This document shows positions 50,009 through 57,907 of a stretch of 64,000 nt of DNA, piece after piece. The stretch covers positions 62,001-126,000 of the forward strand of contig NZ_VZDO01000004.1 of the NCBI RefSeq assembly GCF_008802405.1. The letters are read 5' to 3'. Position numbers and translations under genes: made by a program. Source of the stretch: Plantimonas leprariae. GTDB lineage: Bacteria; Pseudomonadota; Alphaproteobacteria; Rhizobiales; Rhizobiaceae. Position 1 is the first letter of the stretch. Every line of letters begins with the position of its first letter. The notes beneath the pieces were generated by a model. It made no database searches and was not told the DNA's origin. It saw nothing but the letters and a program-made list of their open reading frames with translations.

Positions 50009-50448
50009 GCGCGGGTCCGCCGATCGCCTCGGACGATGCGATCCGCCGCATCCTGTCCACCGTCCGAACCATCGCGATGGTCGGGGCAAGTCCGAACCCG
50101 GCGCGGCCTTCCTACGGCGTGCTGGAATATCTCCTCCGCCGTGGCTATCGCGTCTTTCCGATCAATCCGGGGCAGGCCGGCAAGCCGATCTTCGACACGA
50201 CGTTCCGCGCGACGCTGGCGGATGTCCCCGAGCCGATCGATATGGTGGACGTCTTCCGCGCGAGCGACGCGCTGCCGGGGATCGTGGAGGAGATGCTGCA
50301 GCTCCATCCGGTGCCGAAAGTGCTCTGGACGCAGCTCGGCGTCGTCCACGCCGAAGCGGCGGCGCGGGCCAGTGACGCCGGCATCGAGGTCGTCATGGAC
50401 CGCTGCCCGAAGATCGAGATTCCGCGGCTGGGCGTGGCGCCGCGATAG
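50005..50448 (+). CDS. CoA-binding protein (YccU-like, succinyl-CoA synthetase alpha N-domain fold)
   Basis: A 147-residue single-domain Rossmann protein of the CoA_binding_2 family. Motifs are 'TIAMVGASPNPARPSYGVLEYL', 'GYRVFPINPGQAG' and 'IDMVDVFRASDALPGIV', plus 'VLWTQLGV'. The protein binds CoA in related structures, but its cellular role is unknown. It overlaps the crotonase gene by 4 bases, so a CoA-thioester-related function for the pair is a reasonable inference. Confidence 0.9.
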   Translation: MSAGPPIASDDAIRRILSTVRTIAMVGASPNPARPSYGVLEYLLRRGYRVFPINPGQAGKPIFDTTFRATLADVPEPIDMVDVFRASDALPGIVEEMLQLHPVPKVLWTQLGVVHAEAAARASDAGIEVVMDRCPKIEIPRLGVAPR

Positions 50449-50515
50449 CGTCCGACCGACGTTCCGCTCCCGTTCGGACGGTGCTACATAACGGGAAGCC
50501 GCAAGGAGCGAGCCG

Positions 50516-50803
50516 ATGGCGACCCTGACGATCACCGTGCCCGACCCGACGAAGGACTGGATCGAGGCGCGCGCGAAAGCGCAAGGCTTCCCCACGATCG
50601 ACGCCTACCTGGGCGATCTGCTGGAGCGCGAGCGCGCGGACGACACGGCCGAAGACTGGCCCGACCAGCCGGAACTGACGATCGAGGACCTGCGCCGCAT
50701 CGTCGAAGAGTCGCGCGCCAGCGGCATTGGCAATAGGAGTATGGCGGACATCATTTCGGAAGGGAACTCGATCGCGAAGGCCCGCGGCTTCTTTCGTGAG
50801 TAG
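50516..50803 (+). CDS. ParD-family ribbon-helix-helix antitoxin
   Basis: A 95-residue protein. The N-terminal 45 residues fit a ribbon-helix-helix DNA-binding fold ('LTITVPDPTKDWIEARAKA', 'FPTIDAYLGDLLERER'). The acidic C-terminal half would wrap around the toxin. It overlaps the ParE gene by 8 bases, the classical antitoxin-first order. The 67-base upstream gap has an inverted repeat CGTCCGA...TCGGACG (50449-50480) and a CTACAT -10-like box (50484-50489), a plausible autoregulated promoter. Any role in plasmid or prophage maintenance cannot be judged. Confidence 0.83.
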   Translation: MATLTITVPDPTKDWIEARAKAQGFPTIDAYLGDLLERERADDTAEDWPDQPELTIEDLRRIVEESRASGIGNRSMADIISEGNSIAKARGFFRE

Positions 50804-51086
50804 CTGGTCCTCAAACCGACGTGCGGAGGACGACCTCCTGGACATCTACGTTCACAGCGTCGAAGCCTTCGGGCGTCGTCAGGCCGTCGAATACATCCAT
50901 GGCTTCGAGCACGTCTTCGAACTCCTCGCTTCGAACCCTCGGATGGGGCGGCGAGCGGAGACGATTGCACCGAACGTCCGCCGCCACGAACATGGGCGGC
51001 ATGTCATTCTCTACGAGGAGATTCCGGACGGCGTGCTGATCCTCGCCGTGGTCCATGCGAACTCGATGCGTCGGCTTCGTTTGTGA
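50796..51086 (+). CDS. ParE/RelE-superfamily toxin
   Basis: A 96-residue toxin of the ParE branch. Diagnostic features are 'RRAEDDLLDIYVHSVEAFG', 'QAVEYIHGFEHVFELLASNP', 'MGRRAETIAPNVRR' and the final 'HVILYEEIPDGVLILAVVH'. ParE toxins poison DNA gyrase; RelE ones cleave mRNA on the ribosome. The lack of RelE catalytic residues favours ParE. It starts with GTG at 50796, within the antitoxin gene. It lies between a core CoA-binding protein gene and metY. Confidence 0.85.
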   Translation: MSSWSSNRRAEDDLLDIYVHSVEAFGRRQAVEYIHGFEHVFELLASNPRMGRRAETIAPNVRRHEHGRHVILYEEIPDGVLILAVVHANSMRRLRL

Positions 51087-51152
51087 GACCGCGGCAAAGC
51101 AGCGATGATGATTGACGACGGAAAGCCTGCCGAAAACGGAAAGGAAGGGAGC

Positions 51153-52433
51153 ATGAGCGACGCGCCGGGTTTCGAGACGCTTGCCATCCATGCCGGCGCT
51201 GCGCCCGATCCGGCGACCGGGGCGCGGGCGACGCCGATCTACCAGACGACATCCTTCGTCTTCAACGACGTCGACCATGCGGCTGCGCTGTTCGGGCTCC
51301 AGCAGTTCGGCAACATCTACACGCGCATCATGAACCCGACGCAGGCCGTGCTGGAGGAACGCGTCGCGGCGCTGGAGGGCGGCGCGGCGGCGCTTGCGGT
51401 CGCCAGCGGTCATGCCGCGCAACTCCTCGTCTTCCACGCGCTGATGTCGCCCGGCGACGAGTTCGTCGCCTCGCGCAAGCTCTACGGCGGTTCGATCAAT
51501 CAGTTCGGACATTCGTTCAAGTCGTTCGACTGGCAGGTGAAATGGGCCGACCCCTTCGATCTCGCGAGTTTCGAAGCGGCGATCACCGAGAAGACCAAGG
51601 CGGTGTTCATTGAGTCGATCGCCAATCCCGGCGGCGTCGTGGTGGACATCGCCGGCATCGCGGAGATCGCGCATCGGCACGGCCTGCCGCTCGTCGTCGA
51701 CAACACGATGGCGACGCCGTATCTCTGCCGCCCGATCGAGCACGGGGCCGATATCGTCGTGCACTCGCTGACGAAGTTCATGGGCGGCCATGGCAACTCG
51801 ATGGGCGGCGTCATCGTCGACTGCGGCACCTTCGACTGGTCGGCGACCGACCGCTATCCGATGCTGTCGCAGCCTCGGCCGGAATATGCCGGCATCGTGC
51901 TGCACCAGACCTTCGGCAACTTCGCCTTCGCCATCGCCTGCCGGGTGCTTGGCCTGCGCGACCTCGGCCCGGCGATCTCGCCGATGAACGCCTTCCTGAT
52001 CCTGCAGGGCATCGAGACGCTGCCCTTACGTATGCAGCGCCATTGCGACAACGCGCTGGCGGTGGCGCAGCATCTCAAGGGGCATGAGAAGGTCGGCTGG
52101 GTCTCCTATGCCGGCCTGCCGGACGATCCCGGCCATGCGAACATGCAGCGCTATGCGCCGAACGGGGCGGGGGCGGTGTTCACCTTCGGCCTGAAGGGCG
52201 GCTACGACGCGGGCGTCGCCTTCGTGCAGGGCCTCGAACTTTTCTCGCATCTGGCGAACATCGGCGACGTGCGCTCGCTGGTGATCCATCCGGCCTCGAC
52301 CACCCACCGGCAGCTCGCCTCCGACCAGCAGGTCGCCGCCGGCGCGGGGCCGGACGTGGTGCGCCTGTCGGTCGGCATCGAGAACGTCGCCGACATCATC
52401 GCCGACCTCGATCAGGCCTTGGCGAAGACATGA
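51153..52433 (+). CDS. metY: O-acetylhomoserine aminocarboxypropyltransferase (sulfhydrylase)
   Basis: This PLP enzyme makes homocysteine directly from O-acetylhomoserine and sulfide in methionine synthesis. The 426-residue Cys/Met-metabolism-fold protein starts 'FETLAIHAGAAPDPATGARA', and has 'GNIYTRIMNPTQAVLEER', the PLP lysine K208 in 'VVHSLTKFMGGHG' and 'RSLVIHPASTTHRQL'. Length is that of MetY rather than the shorter MetZ/MetB. No SAM riboswitch is seen upstream, where the toxin gene ends only 66 bases away. ATGA overlap with the cupin gene. Confidence 0.92.
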   Translation: MSDAPGFETLAIHAGAAPDPATGARATPIYQTTSFVFNDVDHAAALFGLQQFGNIYTRIMNPTQAVLEERVAALEGGAAALAVASGHAAQLLVFHALMSPGDEFVASRKLYGGSINQFGHSFKSFDWQVKWADPFDLASFEAAITEKTKAVFIESIANPGGVVVDIAGIAEIAHRHGLPLVVDNTMATPYLCRPIEHGADIVVHSLTKFMGGHGNSMGGVIVDCGTFDWSATDRYPMLSQPRPEYAGIVLHQTFGNFAFAIACRVLGLRDLGPAISPMNAFLILQGIETLPLRMQRHCDNALAVAQHLKGHEKVGWVSYAGLPDDPGHANMQRYAPNGAGAVFTFGLKGGYDAGVAFVQGLELFSHLANIGDVRSLVIHPASTTHRQLASDQQVAAGAGPDVVRLSVGIENVADIIADLDQALAKT

Positions 52434-52777
52434 GCGAAAGACTGCTGAAACTCTCCACGGATCAGGCCGAGCCGGACGAGGGTGCGCCGCCGGCGGAGCG
52501 GATCGTTTCCGGCAACCCGTCCAACAAGACCTGGAACGTCGAGGACGACGGCGCCGGGCTCTATGCCGGCATCTGGGAATCGACGCCCGGCGAACGGCGC
52601 GTCGAGTACTCCGAATGGGAGTTCTGCCACATCCTGTCCGGCCTGTCGGTGCTGACGGAGGACGACGGCTCGGTCACGACACTCCGGCCCGGCGACGGCA
52701 TCGTCATCCGCCCGGGCTTCAAGGGTACGTGGCGCGTCGTCGAGACGACGCGCAAGCACTACGTCATCAAGACCTGA
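52430..52777 (+). CDS. Cupin domain protein
   Basis: A 115-residue single-domain beta-barrel of the Cupin_3 (DUF861) type. The central segment 'GIWESTPGERRVEYSEWEFCHILSG'-like region carries the 'W-E-F-C-H-I-L-S-G' motif where a metal-binding Glu/His would lie. 'LRPGDGIVIRPGFKGTWRVVE' is the second cupin motif. The reaction is unknown; related small cupins include ureidoglycolate-type or sugar-modifying enzymes. Its start overlaps metY and its end overlaps the convergent P450 by 11 bases. Confidence 0.87.
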   Translation: MSERLLKLSTDQAEPDEGAPPAERIVSGNPSNKTWNVEDDGAGLYAGIWESTPGERRVEYSEWEFCHILSGLSVLTEDDGSVTTLRPGDGIVIRPGFKGTWRVVETTRKHYVIKT

Positions 52778-54044
52778 CTGCCGCCGGCTCGAAGGCGAGG
52801 TCGAGCCGTTCCAGCCCGTGGAAATGCCAGGAGTCGCGGTAGCGCGGCGGGGCAGCGATCCGGAGGTCCGGCAGGCGCTCGAACAGGACCCGAAGCGCGA
52901 TGCGCAGTTCGAGCCGCGCCAGCGGCGCGCCGACGCAGAAGTGGATGCCGCCGCCGAACGAGACCGGCGCGGGCCCTGAACGAGCCGGATCGAAGCGATC
53001 GGGTTCCATATAGGCGGCAGGATCGCGGTTCGCGGCGCCAAGCAGCAGTGCGACCTCCTCGCCGCGCCGCACGGTGAGCCCGCCCGGCAACTCGACGTTC
53101 TCCAGCGCGACCCGCTCGAAAAGGTGCAGCGGCGCATCGAAGCGCAGCATCTCCTCCACCGCGCGGCCGCCCTGCGCTTCATCGGCGAGCAGGCGACGAG
53201 GATTGGCGCCGCCGTTCTCCAGCATCGTCTTCACGCCGTTGCCGATCTGGTGGACGGTCGCCTCGTGCCCGGCATTCATCAGAAGGACGATGGTGGAGAC
53301 CATCTCGTCCTCGCTGAGCTTGCCTTCTTCGGTTTCGGCGCGCACCAGGGCCGAGAGGAGATCATCGCCCGGACGTTGGCGCTTCGCCGCGATCTCGCCG
53401 AGCACGAAGTCGCGGAACTCGGCGGCGGCGCGGTCGGCCTCGATCTCGATCTCCCGCGTCCGGCCGAACTGGTACATCGCCACCATCCGATGCGACCAGT
53501 CGAGAAGCTGCGCGGTTTCGCTGGCGTCGACGCCGATCAGTTCGGCGATCACCATGACCGGCAACGGCGTCGCGAACCCGGCGACGAGCTCGACCTCGCC
53601 CCGGCCGGCGAACCGGTCGACGAGACCGTTCGCCAGCGCTTCGATGCGTGGCGCCAGCCGATCGACCTGCCGCGAGACGAAGGCCTTCAGCACCAGCCCG
53701 CGGATGCGCGAATGCGTCGGCGGTTCAAGATCCAGCATGGAATGCCGTTCGATCGCGTAGAAGTTCCGCAGATGCTGGGGGATGTCGGCGTAGTCCGGCC
53801 GACCATCGGAAGCGGCCGGCAGGATGCGGCCGAAGCGGCGGTCGCGCAGCAGCGAGGCGACCAGCGAATGGCCGCAGACCGCGAGGCGGTCGAGTTCGTG
53901 CCAGCGGAAGAAAGCGCAGTGCCGATGCATCTCGGCATAGGCGGGGTAGGGGTCCTCGAAGAAGGCCGGGCCGCGCGGGTCGAGGTGAAGGGTGCCGCCG
54001 TCCCATCGAAGGGACGCGGGAAGACCGGAGGGCGCAGTTGTCAT
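52767..54044 (-). CDS. Cytochrome P450
   Basis: A 425-residue soluble bacterial P450 (class I type, needing a ferredoxin partner not found in this window). The heme-binding loop 'FGGGIHFCVGAPLARLE' carries the thiolate ligand C370, with an E298-x-x-R301 pair in 'VEEMLRFD' and the I-helix 'LMNAGHEATVHQIGNG' (A-G-x-E-A-T). Overall it resembles CYP107/CYP109/CYP183-like families, with unknown substrate. ATG at 54044. It has no obvious operon partner; the SOUL gene upstream ends in its own terminator. Confidence 0.93.
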   Translation of the reverse strand: MTTAPSGLPASLRWDGGTLHLDPRGPAFFEDPYPAYAEMHRHCAFFRWHELDRLAVCGHSLVASLLRDRRFGRILPAASDGRPDYADIPQHLRNFYAIERHSMLDLEPPTHSRIRGLVLKAFVSRQVDRLAPRIEALANGLVDRFAGRGEVELVAGFATPLPVMVIAELIGVDASETAQLLDWSHRMVAMYQFGRTREIEIEADRAAAEFRDFVLGEIAAKRQRPGDDLLSALVRAETEEGKLSEDEMVSTIVLLMNAGHEATVHQIGNGVKTMLENGGANPRRLLADEAQGGRAVEEMLRFDAPLHLFERVALENVELPGGLTVRRGEEVALLLGAANRDPAAYMEPDRFDPARSGPAPVSFGGGIHFCVGAPLARLELRIALRVLFERLPDLRIAAPPRYRDSWHFHGLERLDLAFEPAAVRS

Positions 54045-54086
54045 GTCGGCCGACAGGATGCGGTGGCATGCGCGCCTTCGCAACAT

Positions 54087-54114
54087 GAAAACGCCCGCCG
54101 AAGCGGGCGTTTTC
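54087..54114 (-). terminator. Intrinsic terminator of the SOUL-protein gene
   Basis: A perfect 12-base-pair stem (GAAAACGCCCGC / GCGGGCGTTTTC) with a four-base loop, 20 bases beyond the SOUL gene stop; on the minus strand the 3' arm ends in TTTTC. Good terminator form, and symmetrical enough to work in both directions. Confidence 0.78.
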
Positions 54115-54134
54115 CACGAATCAGGCGGCTGTCG

Positions 54135-55187
54135 TCAGCGCTCGATCTCGATCAGGATCTCGTTGCGCTTCAGGAAGCCCGGAACCAGCGGCGGATTGTA
54201 GAACGCGTATTCCGGATCGCCCTTCTGCTTCAGGTTTTCGTCGGCGATGTAATTGTAGAGGGTCATCAACTTCTTCGAGGCAAGACTCGCCGAGAAGTTG
54301 CCGTTGAAGCGGATGGCGACGACCCGCTTCGGCGCGACGTCCTTCAGGCGCACGTCGTTGCCGCCGGGGGCGGGCAGCGTCGCGGTGGAGTACTTCTTCG
54401 GCATGACGAAGCGGATCGCCCAGCCCTTCGTCTGCCCTTCCGACTCGGAGAGTTGCTGCAGCACCGGCACGGTCATCGTGATCTTCTTGCCGGGACGGTT
54501 ATGCGCCGAGATGTAGTCCGACAGCGTCAGGTAGCCGTCCTTGCGGGCCTTCTCGTGATAGCCGCTCTTCACCGTCTCGGCGACGACCATCGCGTCGTAG
54601 TCGCGCACCTCGATGTCGCCGTCGCGGCGGACCACGTCGTAGTCCGGCTCCTCGGTGTGGTCGTAGAATTTCTTCGCGACATAGGCCGCGCCGCCGATCG
54701 CGACCACCGCGCCGCCGACGATCAGCACGGTCGTCAGCGTGTCGTTGTCGCGCAGACGGTCGACGCCGCGCTGCGTCTGCATCCCGCGGCGGAAGCTGCC
54801 GTAGCGCGGCAGGCGCGCGTCAGGCAGGCGGGAGCGCGTTTCGGAGGCGACGCGCCGCCAACTCGGCAGGTGGCTCGCCCAGTCGGAAAGCTGCGAGCGG
54901 AGATCGGACAGCGTGTCGGCGGTGGTGCCGTAGGCGCTGTTGTAGGCGGAGCGGGCATCGTCGGTGCTCGGAAGCTGCCAGCCGCGCGCGAAATCCGGCA
55001 GGTAGCGGTACAGGCCGGTCTGGTGGCCGGGCAGATACTGCGCCACGGAGCGGCGGGCCCGCTCGGCGACGGACGGCGTCGGACTCACCCGCTCGGCGAC
55101 GTTATGCTCGAGTTCCGCGATCCGCTCGCCGATGTCGGATATGGCATCGGTCAGCCGGTCGTAGGCCGTGGACTTGTGGCGGAACAT
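54135..55187 (-). CDS. SOUL heme-binding domain membrane protein
   Basis: A 350-residue protein with an unusual layout. Residues 1-150 are a charged, coiled-coil-like region ('LTDAISDIGERIAELEHNVAE'), followed by a single hydrophobic helix at 151-170 ('LTTVLIVGGAVVAIGGAAYV'). A C-terminal SOUL/HBP domain covers about 180-350 ('PDYDVVRRDGDIEVRDYDAM', 'AHNRPGKKITMTVPVLQQ', 'YNPPLVPGFLKRNEILIEI'). SOUL proteins bind heme or tetrapyrroles. The ATG at 55187 follows GGAG; upstream codons are not homologous. Confidence 0.87.
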   Translation of the reverse strand: MFRHKSTAYDRLTDAISDIGERIAELEHNVAERVSPTPSVAERARRSVAQYLPGHQTGLYRYLPDFARGWQLPSTDDARSAYNSAYGTTADTLSDLRSQLSDWASHLPSWRRVASETRSRLPDARLPRYGSFRRGMQTQRGVDRLRDNDTLTTVLIVGGAVVAIGGAAYVAKKFYDHTEEPDYDVVRRDGDIEVRDYDAMVVAETVKSGYHEKARKDGYLTLSDYISAHNRPGKKITMTVPVLQQLSESEGQTKGWAIRFVMPKKYSTATLPAPGGNDVRLKDVAPKRVVAIRFNGNFSASLASKKLMTLYNYIADENLKQKGDPEYAFYNPPLVPGFLKRNEILIEIER

Positions 55188-55320
55188 CTCGAACTCCAGC
55201 AAAGGCGGCCGGCCGCCGCATCGTGAACACCGCGCCGGCGAAAGCACCTAGCGCGACGGCCTAACGCGACAATCAAAACCTTGGTTGCGCGGCGATGCGG
55301 GAGAGGCGTCGAGAACTCGT

Positions 55321-55420
55321 TTGCAACCATTTGGCCGCTAAGGGATTCTTCGGGTATCAGGTTTTTCATGGCCTGATACTCCAGTCGAACTCAGGGCGGC
55401 CTCGTGCCGCCCATTTTTTC
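55321..55420 (+). ncRNA. Candidate small RNA in the SOUL/SMP-30 intergenic region
   Basis: TTGCAA (55321-55326), 18 bases, ATTCTT (55345-55350) could be a promoter. Just downstream is a hairpin GTATCAGG/CCTGATAC (55354-55361 with 55372-55379), a single-stranded link, then a strong intrinsic terminator on the plus strand. No plus-strand gene precedes this terminator: the neighbours on both sides are on the minus strand. The predicted transcript would be about 65-75 nucleotides. No known Rfam family is recognised. Confidence 0.4.
55394..55419 (+). terminator. Plus-strand intrinsic terminator without an annotated upstream gene
   Basis: Seven G-C pairs (GGGCGGC / GCCGCCC), a five-base loop and ATTTTTT directly after. 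The T run exists only on the plus strand, so it does not serve the convergent SMP-30 gene. Confidence 0.75.
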
Positions 55421-55427
55421 GACCTTT

Positions 55428-56324
55428 TCAGAGAAGGACGCGCGGGTCGGCGCGTCCGCGCATGGGGAAGTCGAGCAGGAAAATCTTGCCTGCCTCCGGA
55501 TCGGCGGCCCGGCTTTCCGCATCGAGCCCCTGATGGGCGGTCGTCACCAGCATGCGATCGAGCTTCGCGCCGACGAAGGCCGGGCAGCTCGACTGCCGCG
55601 CCGGCACCGGCACTTCCCGCACCACCGTTCCGTCCGGCGCGAGGGCCGTGACGCGCGCGCCGCCCCAGCGGGCGACCCAGATCAGCCCGTCGGCATCGAC
55701 CACCGCGCCGTCGAGATGGGCTTCCGCGTCGTCTGCCGGCACCTCGAAGATCACGGACGGCTGTTCGGTCGGCAGGCCGGTGGCGGGATCGAGCGCGACG
55801 CGCATCAGCTTGCCCGACACGGTGCCGGTGAAGTAGCCCGTCCGCCCGTCCGGCGCGAAGCAGATGGCGTTCGGGATGTTGGCGTTCGGGTAGAGCTGAC
55901 GCACCTCGCCGCCGCGGAACCAGTAGATCGCGCCGGCGCCGCGCTCGCCGTTCAGCCCCATCGTCCCAATCCAGAGCGCGCCGGAGGGATGCGTGCGGCC
56001 GTCGTTGGATCGCGTGGCGGCGTTGTCCGCTTCGAGCGGATTGACGAGGGTCAACTCGCCGCTCGCGACGTCGCGAAGGAAAAGGCCCTTGTCGGCCGCG
56101 ACGAGCTGGCGGCCGTCGTCGACGAAGGAAAGCTGGCTCGCCATGAAGGGCAAGGCGTGCCGGCGCGTTTCGCCGGTCGCGAAGCGGTGCTCGAACAGGG
56201 TCTTTCCTAGGATGTCGGACCACCAGGCCGTATCGCTGGCTTGATCGTAGGTCGGCCCCTCGCCGAGCTGGCACGGCTCGTCGTGGAGGATCGTCGTAGC
56301 GACCTGCACTGCCTCGTCCGTCAT
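55428..56324 (-). CDS. SMP-30/gluconolactonase family sugar lactonase
   Basis: A 298-residue six-bladed beta-propeller that hydrolyses aldonolactones to aldonic acids, probably galactono- and/or arabinonolactone here. Metal-binding residues fit the family: E22 in 'LGEGPTYD', Asn in 'NDGRTHPSGALWIGTM', Asn in 'NIPNAICFAPDG' and Asp in 'HLDGAVVDADGLIWVARW'. It overlaps the KDPGal aldolase gene by 4 bases and is the last gene of the sugar operon. Confidence 0.9.
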   Translation of the reverse strand: MTDEAVQVATTILHDEPCQLGEGPTYDQASDTAWWSDILGKTLFEHRFATGETRRHALPFMASQLSFVDDGRQLVAADKGLFLRDVASGELTLVNPLEADNAATRSNDGRTHPSGALWIGTMGLNGERGAGAIYWFRGGEVRQLYPNANIPNAICFAPDGRTGYFTGTVSGKLMRVALDPATGLPTEQPSVIFEVPADDAEAHLDGAVVDADGLIWVARWGGARVTALAPDGTVVREVPVPARQSSCPAFVGAKLDRMLVTTAHQGLDAESRAADPEAGKIFLLDFPMRGRADPRVLL

Positions 56325-56980
56325 GCGCTGTGAACTCCGCCGAAGACGCGGTCGTAGGTCTCGACCGCAAGCCGGCCGTGCGCCGCGACATCGGCCGCGC
56401 TCATGCCGGGCTTGTAGAGGCTGGAGCCGAGCCCGAAGGCCGTGACGCCGACCCTGCCGAAAGCGTCGAAGTCGGCTTCCGAGACGCCGCCGACGACGCC
56501 GATCACGGTCGTCTTCGGCAGCACCGCTCGCACCGCCGAAACGCCGACGGGCCCGAGCGTCACCGCCGGAAAGAACTTCAGCGCGGACGCGCCGGCTGCC
56601 AGCGCCTGAAAGGCTTCGGTCGGCGTGAAGCAGCCGGGCATCGTCACCATGCCACGCTCGCCGGCCCGGCGCAGCACCGCCGGATCGACATTCGGGCTGA
56701 CGAGCAGCCGGCCTCCCGCGGCGTCGAGCCCGTCTACCGCCTCCGGCGACAGCACCGTGCCGCCGCCGATCAGCACGTTATCCGGCGCCAGCTTCGCAGC
56801 GATCTCGATGGAGCGGAACGGCTCCGGCGAGTTCAACGGAATCTCGATCGCCTCGAAGCCGACCTCGATCAGACCGCCGACGACCCCCTCGGCTTCCTCC
56901 GGCTTCAATCCCCGCAGGATCGCGACGAGCGAGCGCTTGAGGGAAGGCCAAGGGACGGTCGGTTCGAAGGACGGGATCAT
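56321..56980 (-). CDS. dgoA: 2-dehydro-3-deoxy-6-phosphogalactonate aldolase
   Basis: DgoA splits KDPGal to pyruvate and glyceraldehyde-3-phosphate. The 219-residue TIM-barrel resembles KDPG aldolases, with E46 ('FEAIEIPLNSPEP'), the Schiff-base lysine K135 ('SALKFFPAV') and 'GGGTVLSPEAV'. 'VGGVSEADFDAF' ends the barrel. It overlaps dgoK by 4 bases (ATGA) and the lactonase by 4. The combination with dgoK identifies the galactonate rather than gluconate branch. Confidence 0.92.
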   Translation of the reverse strand: MIPSFEPTVPWPSLKRSLVAILRGLKPEEAEGVVGGLIEVGFEAIEIPLNSPEPFRSIEIAAKLAPDNVLIGGGTVLSPEAVDGLDAAGGRLLVSPNVDPAVLRRAGERGMVTMPGCFTPTEAFQALAAGASALKFFPAVTLGPVGVSAVRAVLPKTTVIGVVGGVSEADFDAFGRVGVTAFGLGSSLYKPGMSAADVAAHGRLAVETYDRVFGGVHSA

Positions 56981-57897
56981 GTGGGCATTCCGAAACATTG
57001 GTGGGCGGCCGCGAGCAGGCCTTCGCGGACGGCGGTGTCGGCATCCGCCGTTTCCACCGTGAAGCCGCCGGCTGCGAGCGCGACGGCATAGAGGTCGGCG
57101 AGCGGGCCGGATGCGGCGAGGATCACCGACCGGCTTTCCGGCAGCGCGGCGCGTGCGCCGGCGATCTCGGACCCGATCAGGTATCCCGACAGGCGCGCCG
57201 CCGCTTCCTCGCTCGCCGCCGTGCCGAGGAGACCGCCCGCGCGAAGCGAGAAGAGGCGGTTCAGCAACGCTTCCGGCTGCCGGGCCGACGCCTCGACCGC
57301 TTCGGTGAAGGCGTCGCGGTGCGCGAGGGCATCGTGGTTCTCGCCGACCGTATGCCGGAGGATCGACTGGCCGGCGAGGAGCGCAAAGATCTCGCCGGTC
57401 ATGAAGGTCGAGAAGGCCTCGATCCTGCCATCCGCCACCGAGACCCATTTCGAATGGGTGCCGGGCAGGCAGATCAGTCCGTCGCGGCCGAGGCCCATGA
57501 CCTGCGTTTCCTCGCCCCGCATCACGTCGGGACGAGCCGCGTCGCGCTGGGCGACGCCGGGGAGGATGCGCACGTCGCGCGCGAGGCCGGGCACCGGCGT
57601 CGCCTTGCCGGCGATCTCGGCCAGCGCCGCCGGCGCGTCGGCATAGGGCACCTCGACCCAGCCCTGTCGCGCCCCGGCCATGCCGCAGACGATGACGGGC
57701 AGGTCGACTGGCGCGCCGAGGCTCGCCAGATGCGTTTCCAGCACCGCCGAGAAGCCGCCGGCCGCGACGGCCGACTGCATGCCCTCGCGCGAGCGCTTCT
57801 CGCCGAGCACCGTTCCGTCCCCGGCCAGAAGCCAGAGACGGAAGCTCGACGTTCCCCAGTCCGCCGCCGCGCAGAACGGCGCTCCCCCGTTGCTCAT
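56977..57897 (-). CDS. dgoK: 2-dehydro-3-deoxygalactonokinase
   Basis: DgoK phosphorylates 2-keto-3-deoxygalactonate with ATP before aldolase cleavage. The 306-residue protein has the DgoK sequence pattern: 'AADWGTSSFRLWLLAGDG' as the N-terminal phosphate loop, 'VIVCGMAGARQGWVEVPY', 'MRGEETQVMGL', 'CLPGTHSKWVSVADG' and 'TFMTGEIFALL'. ATG at 57897. It sits between the dehydratase (10 bases upstream) and dgoA. Confidence 0.93.
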   Translation of the reverse strand: MSNGGAPFCAAADWGTSSFRLWLLAGDGTVLGEKRSREGMQSAVAAGGFSAVLETHLASLGAPVDLPVIVCGMAGARQGWVEVPYADAPAALAEIAGKATPVPGLARDVRILPGVAQRDAARPDVMRGEETQVMGLGRDGLICLPGTHSKWVSVADGRIEAFSTFMTGEIFALLAGQSILRHTVGENHDALAHRDAFTEAVEASARQPEALLNRLFSLRAGGLLGTAASEEAAARLSGYLIGSEIAGARAALPESRSVILAASGPLADLYAVALAAGGFTVETADADTAVREGLLAAAHQCFGMPT

Positions 57898-57907
57898 CGG
57901 CTGCGGC

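Noticed and set aside
51087-51152. Possible SAM riboswitch upstream of metY
   Set aside because: Only 66 bases separate the toxin gene and metY, with no SAM-II-like conserved core.
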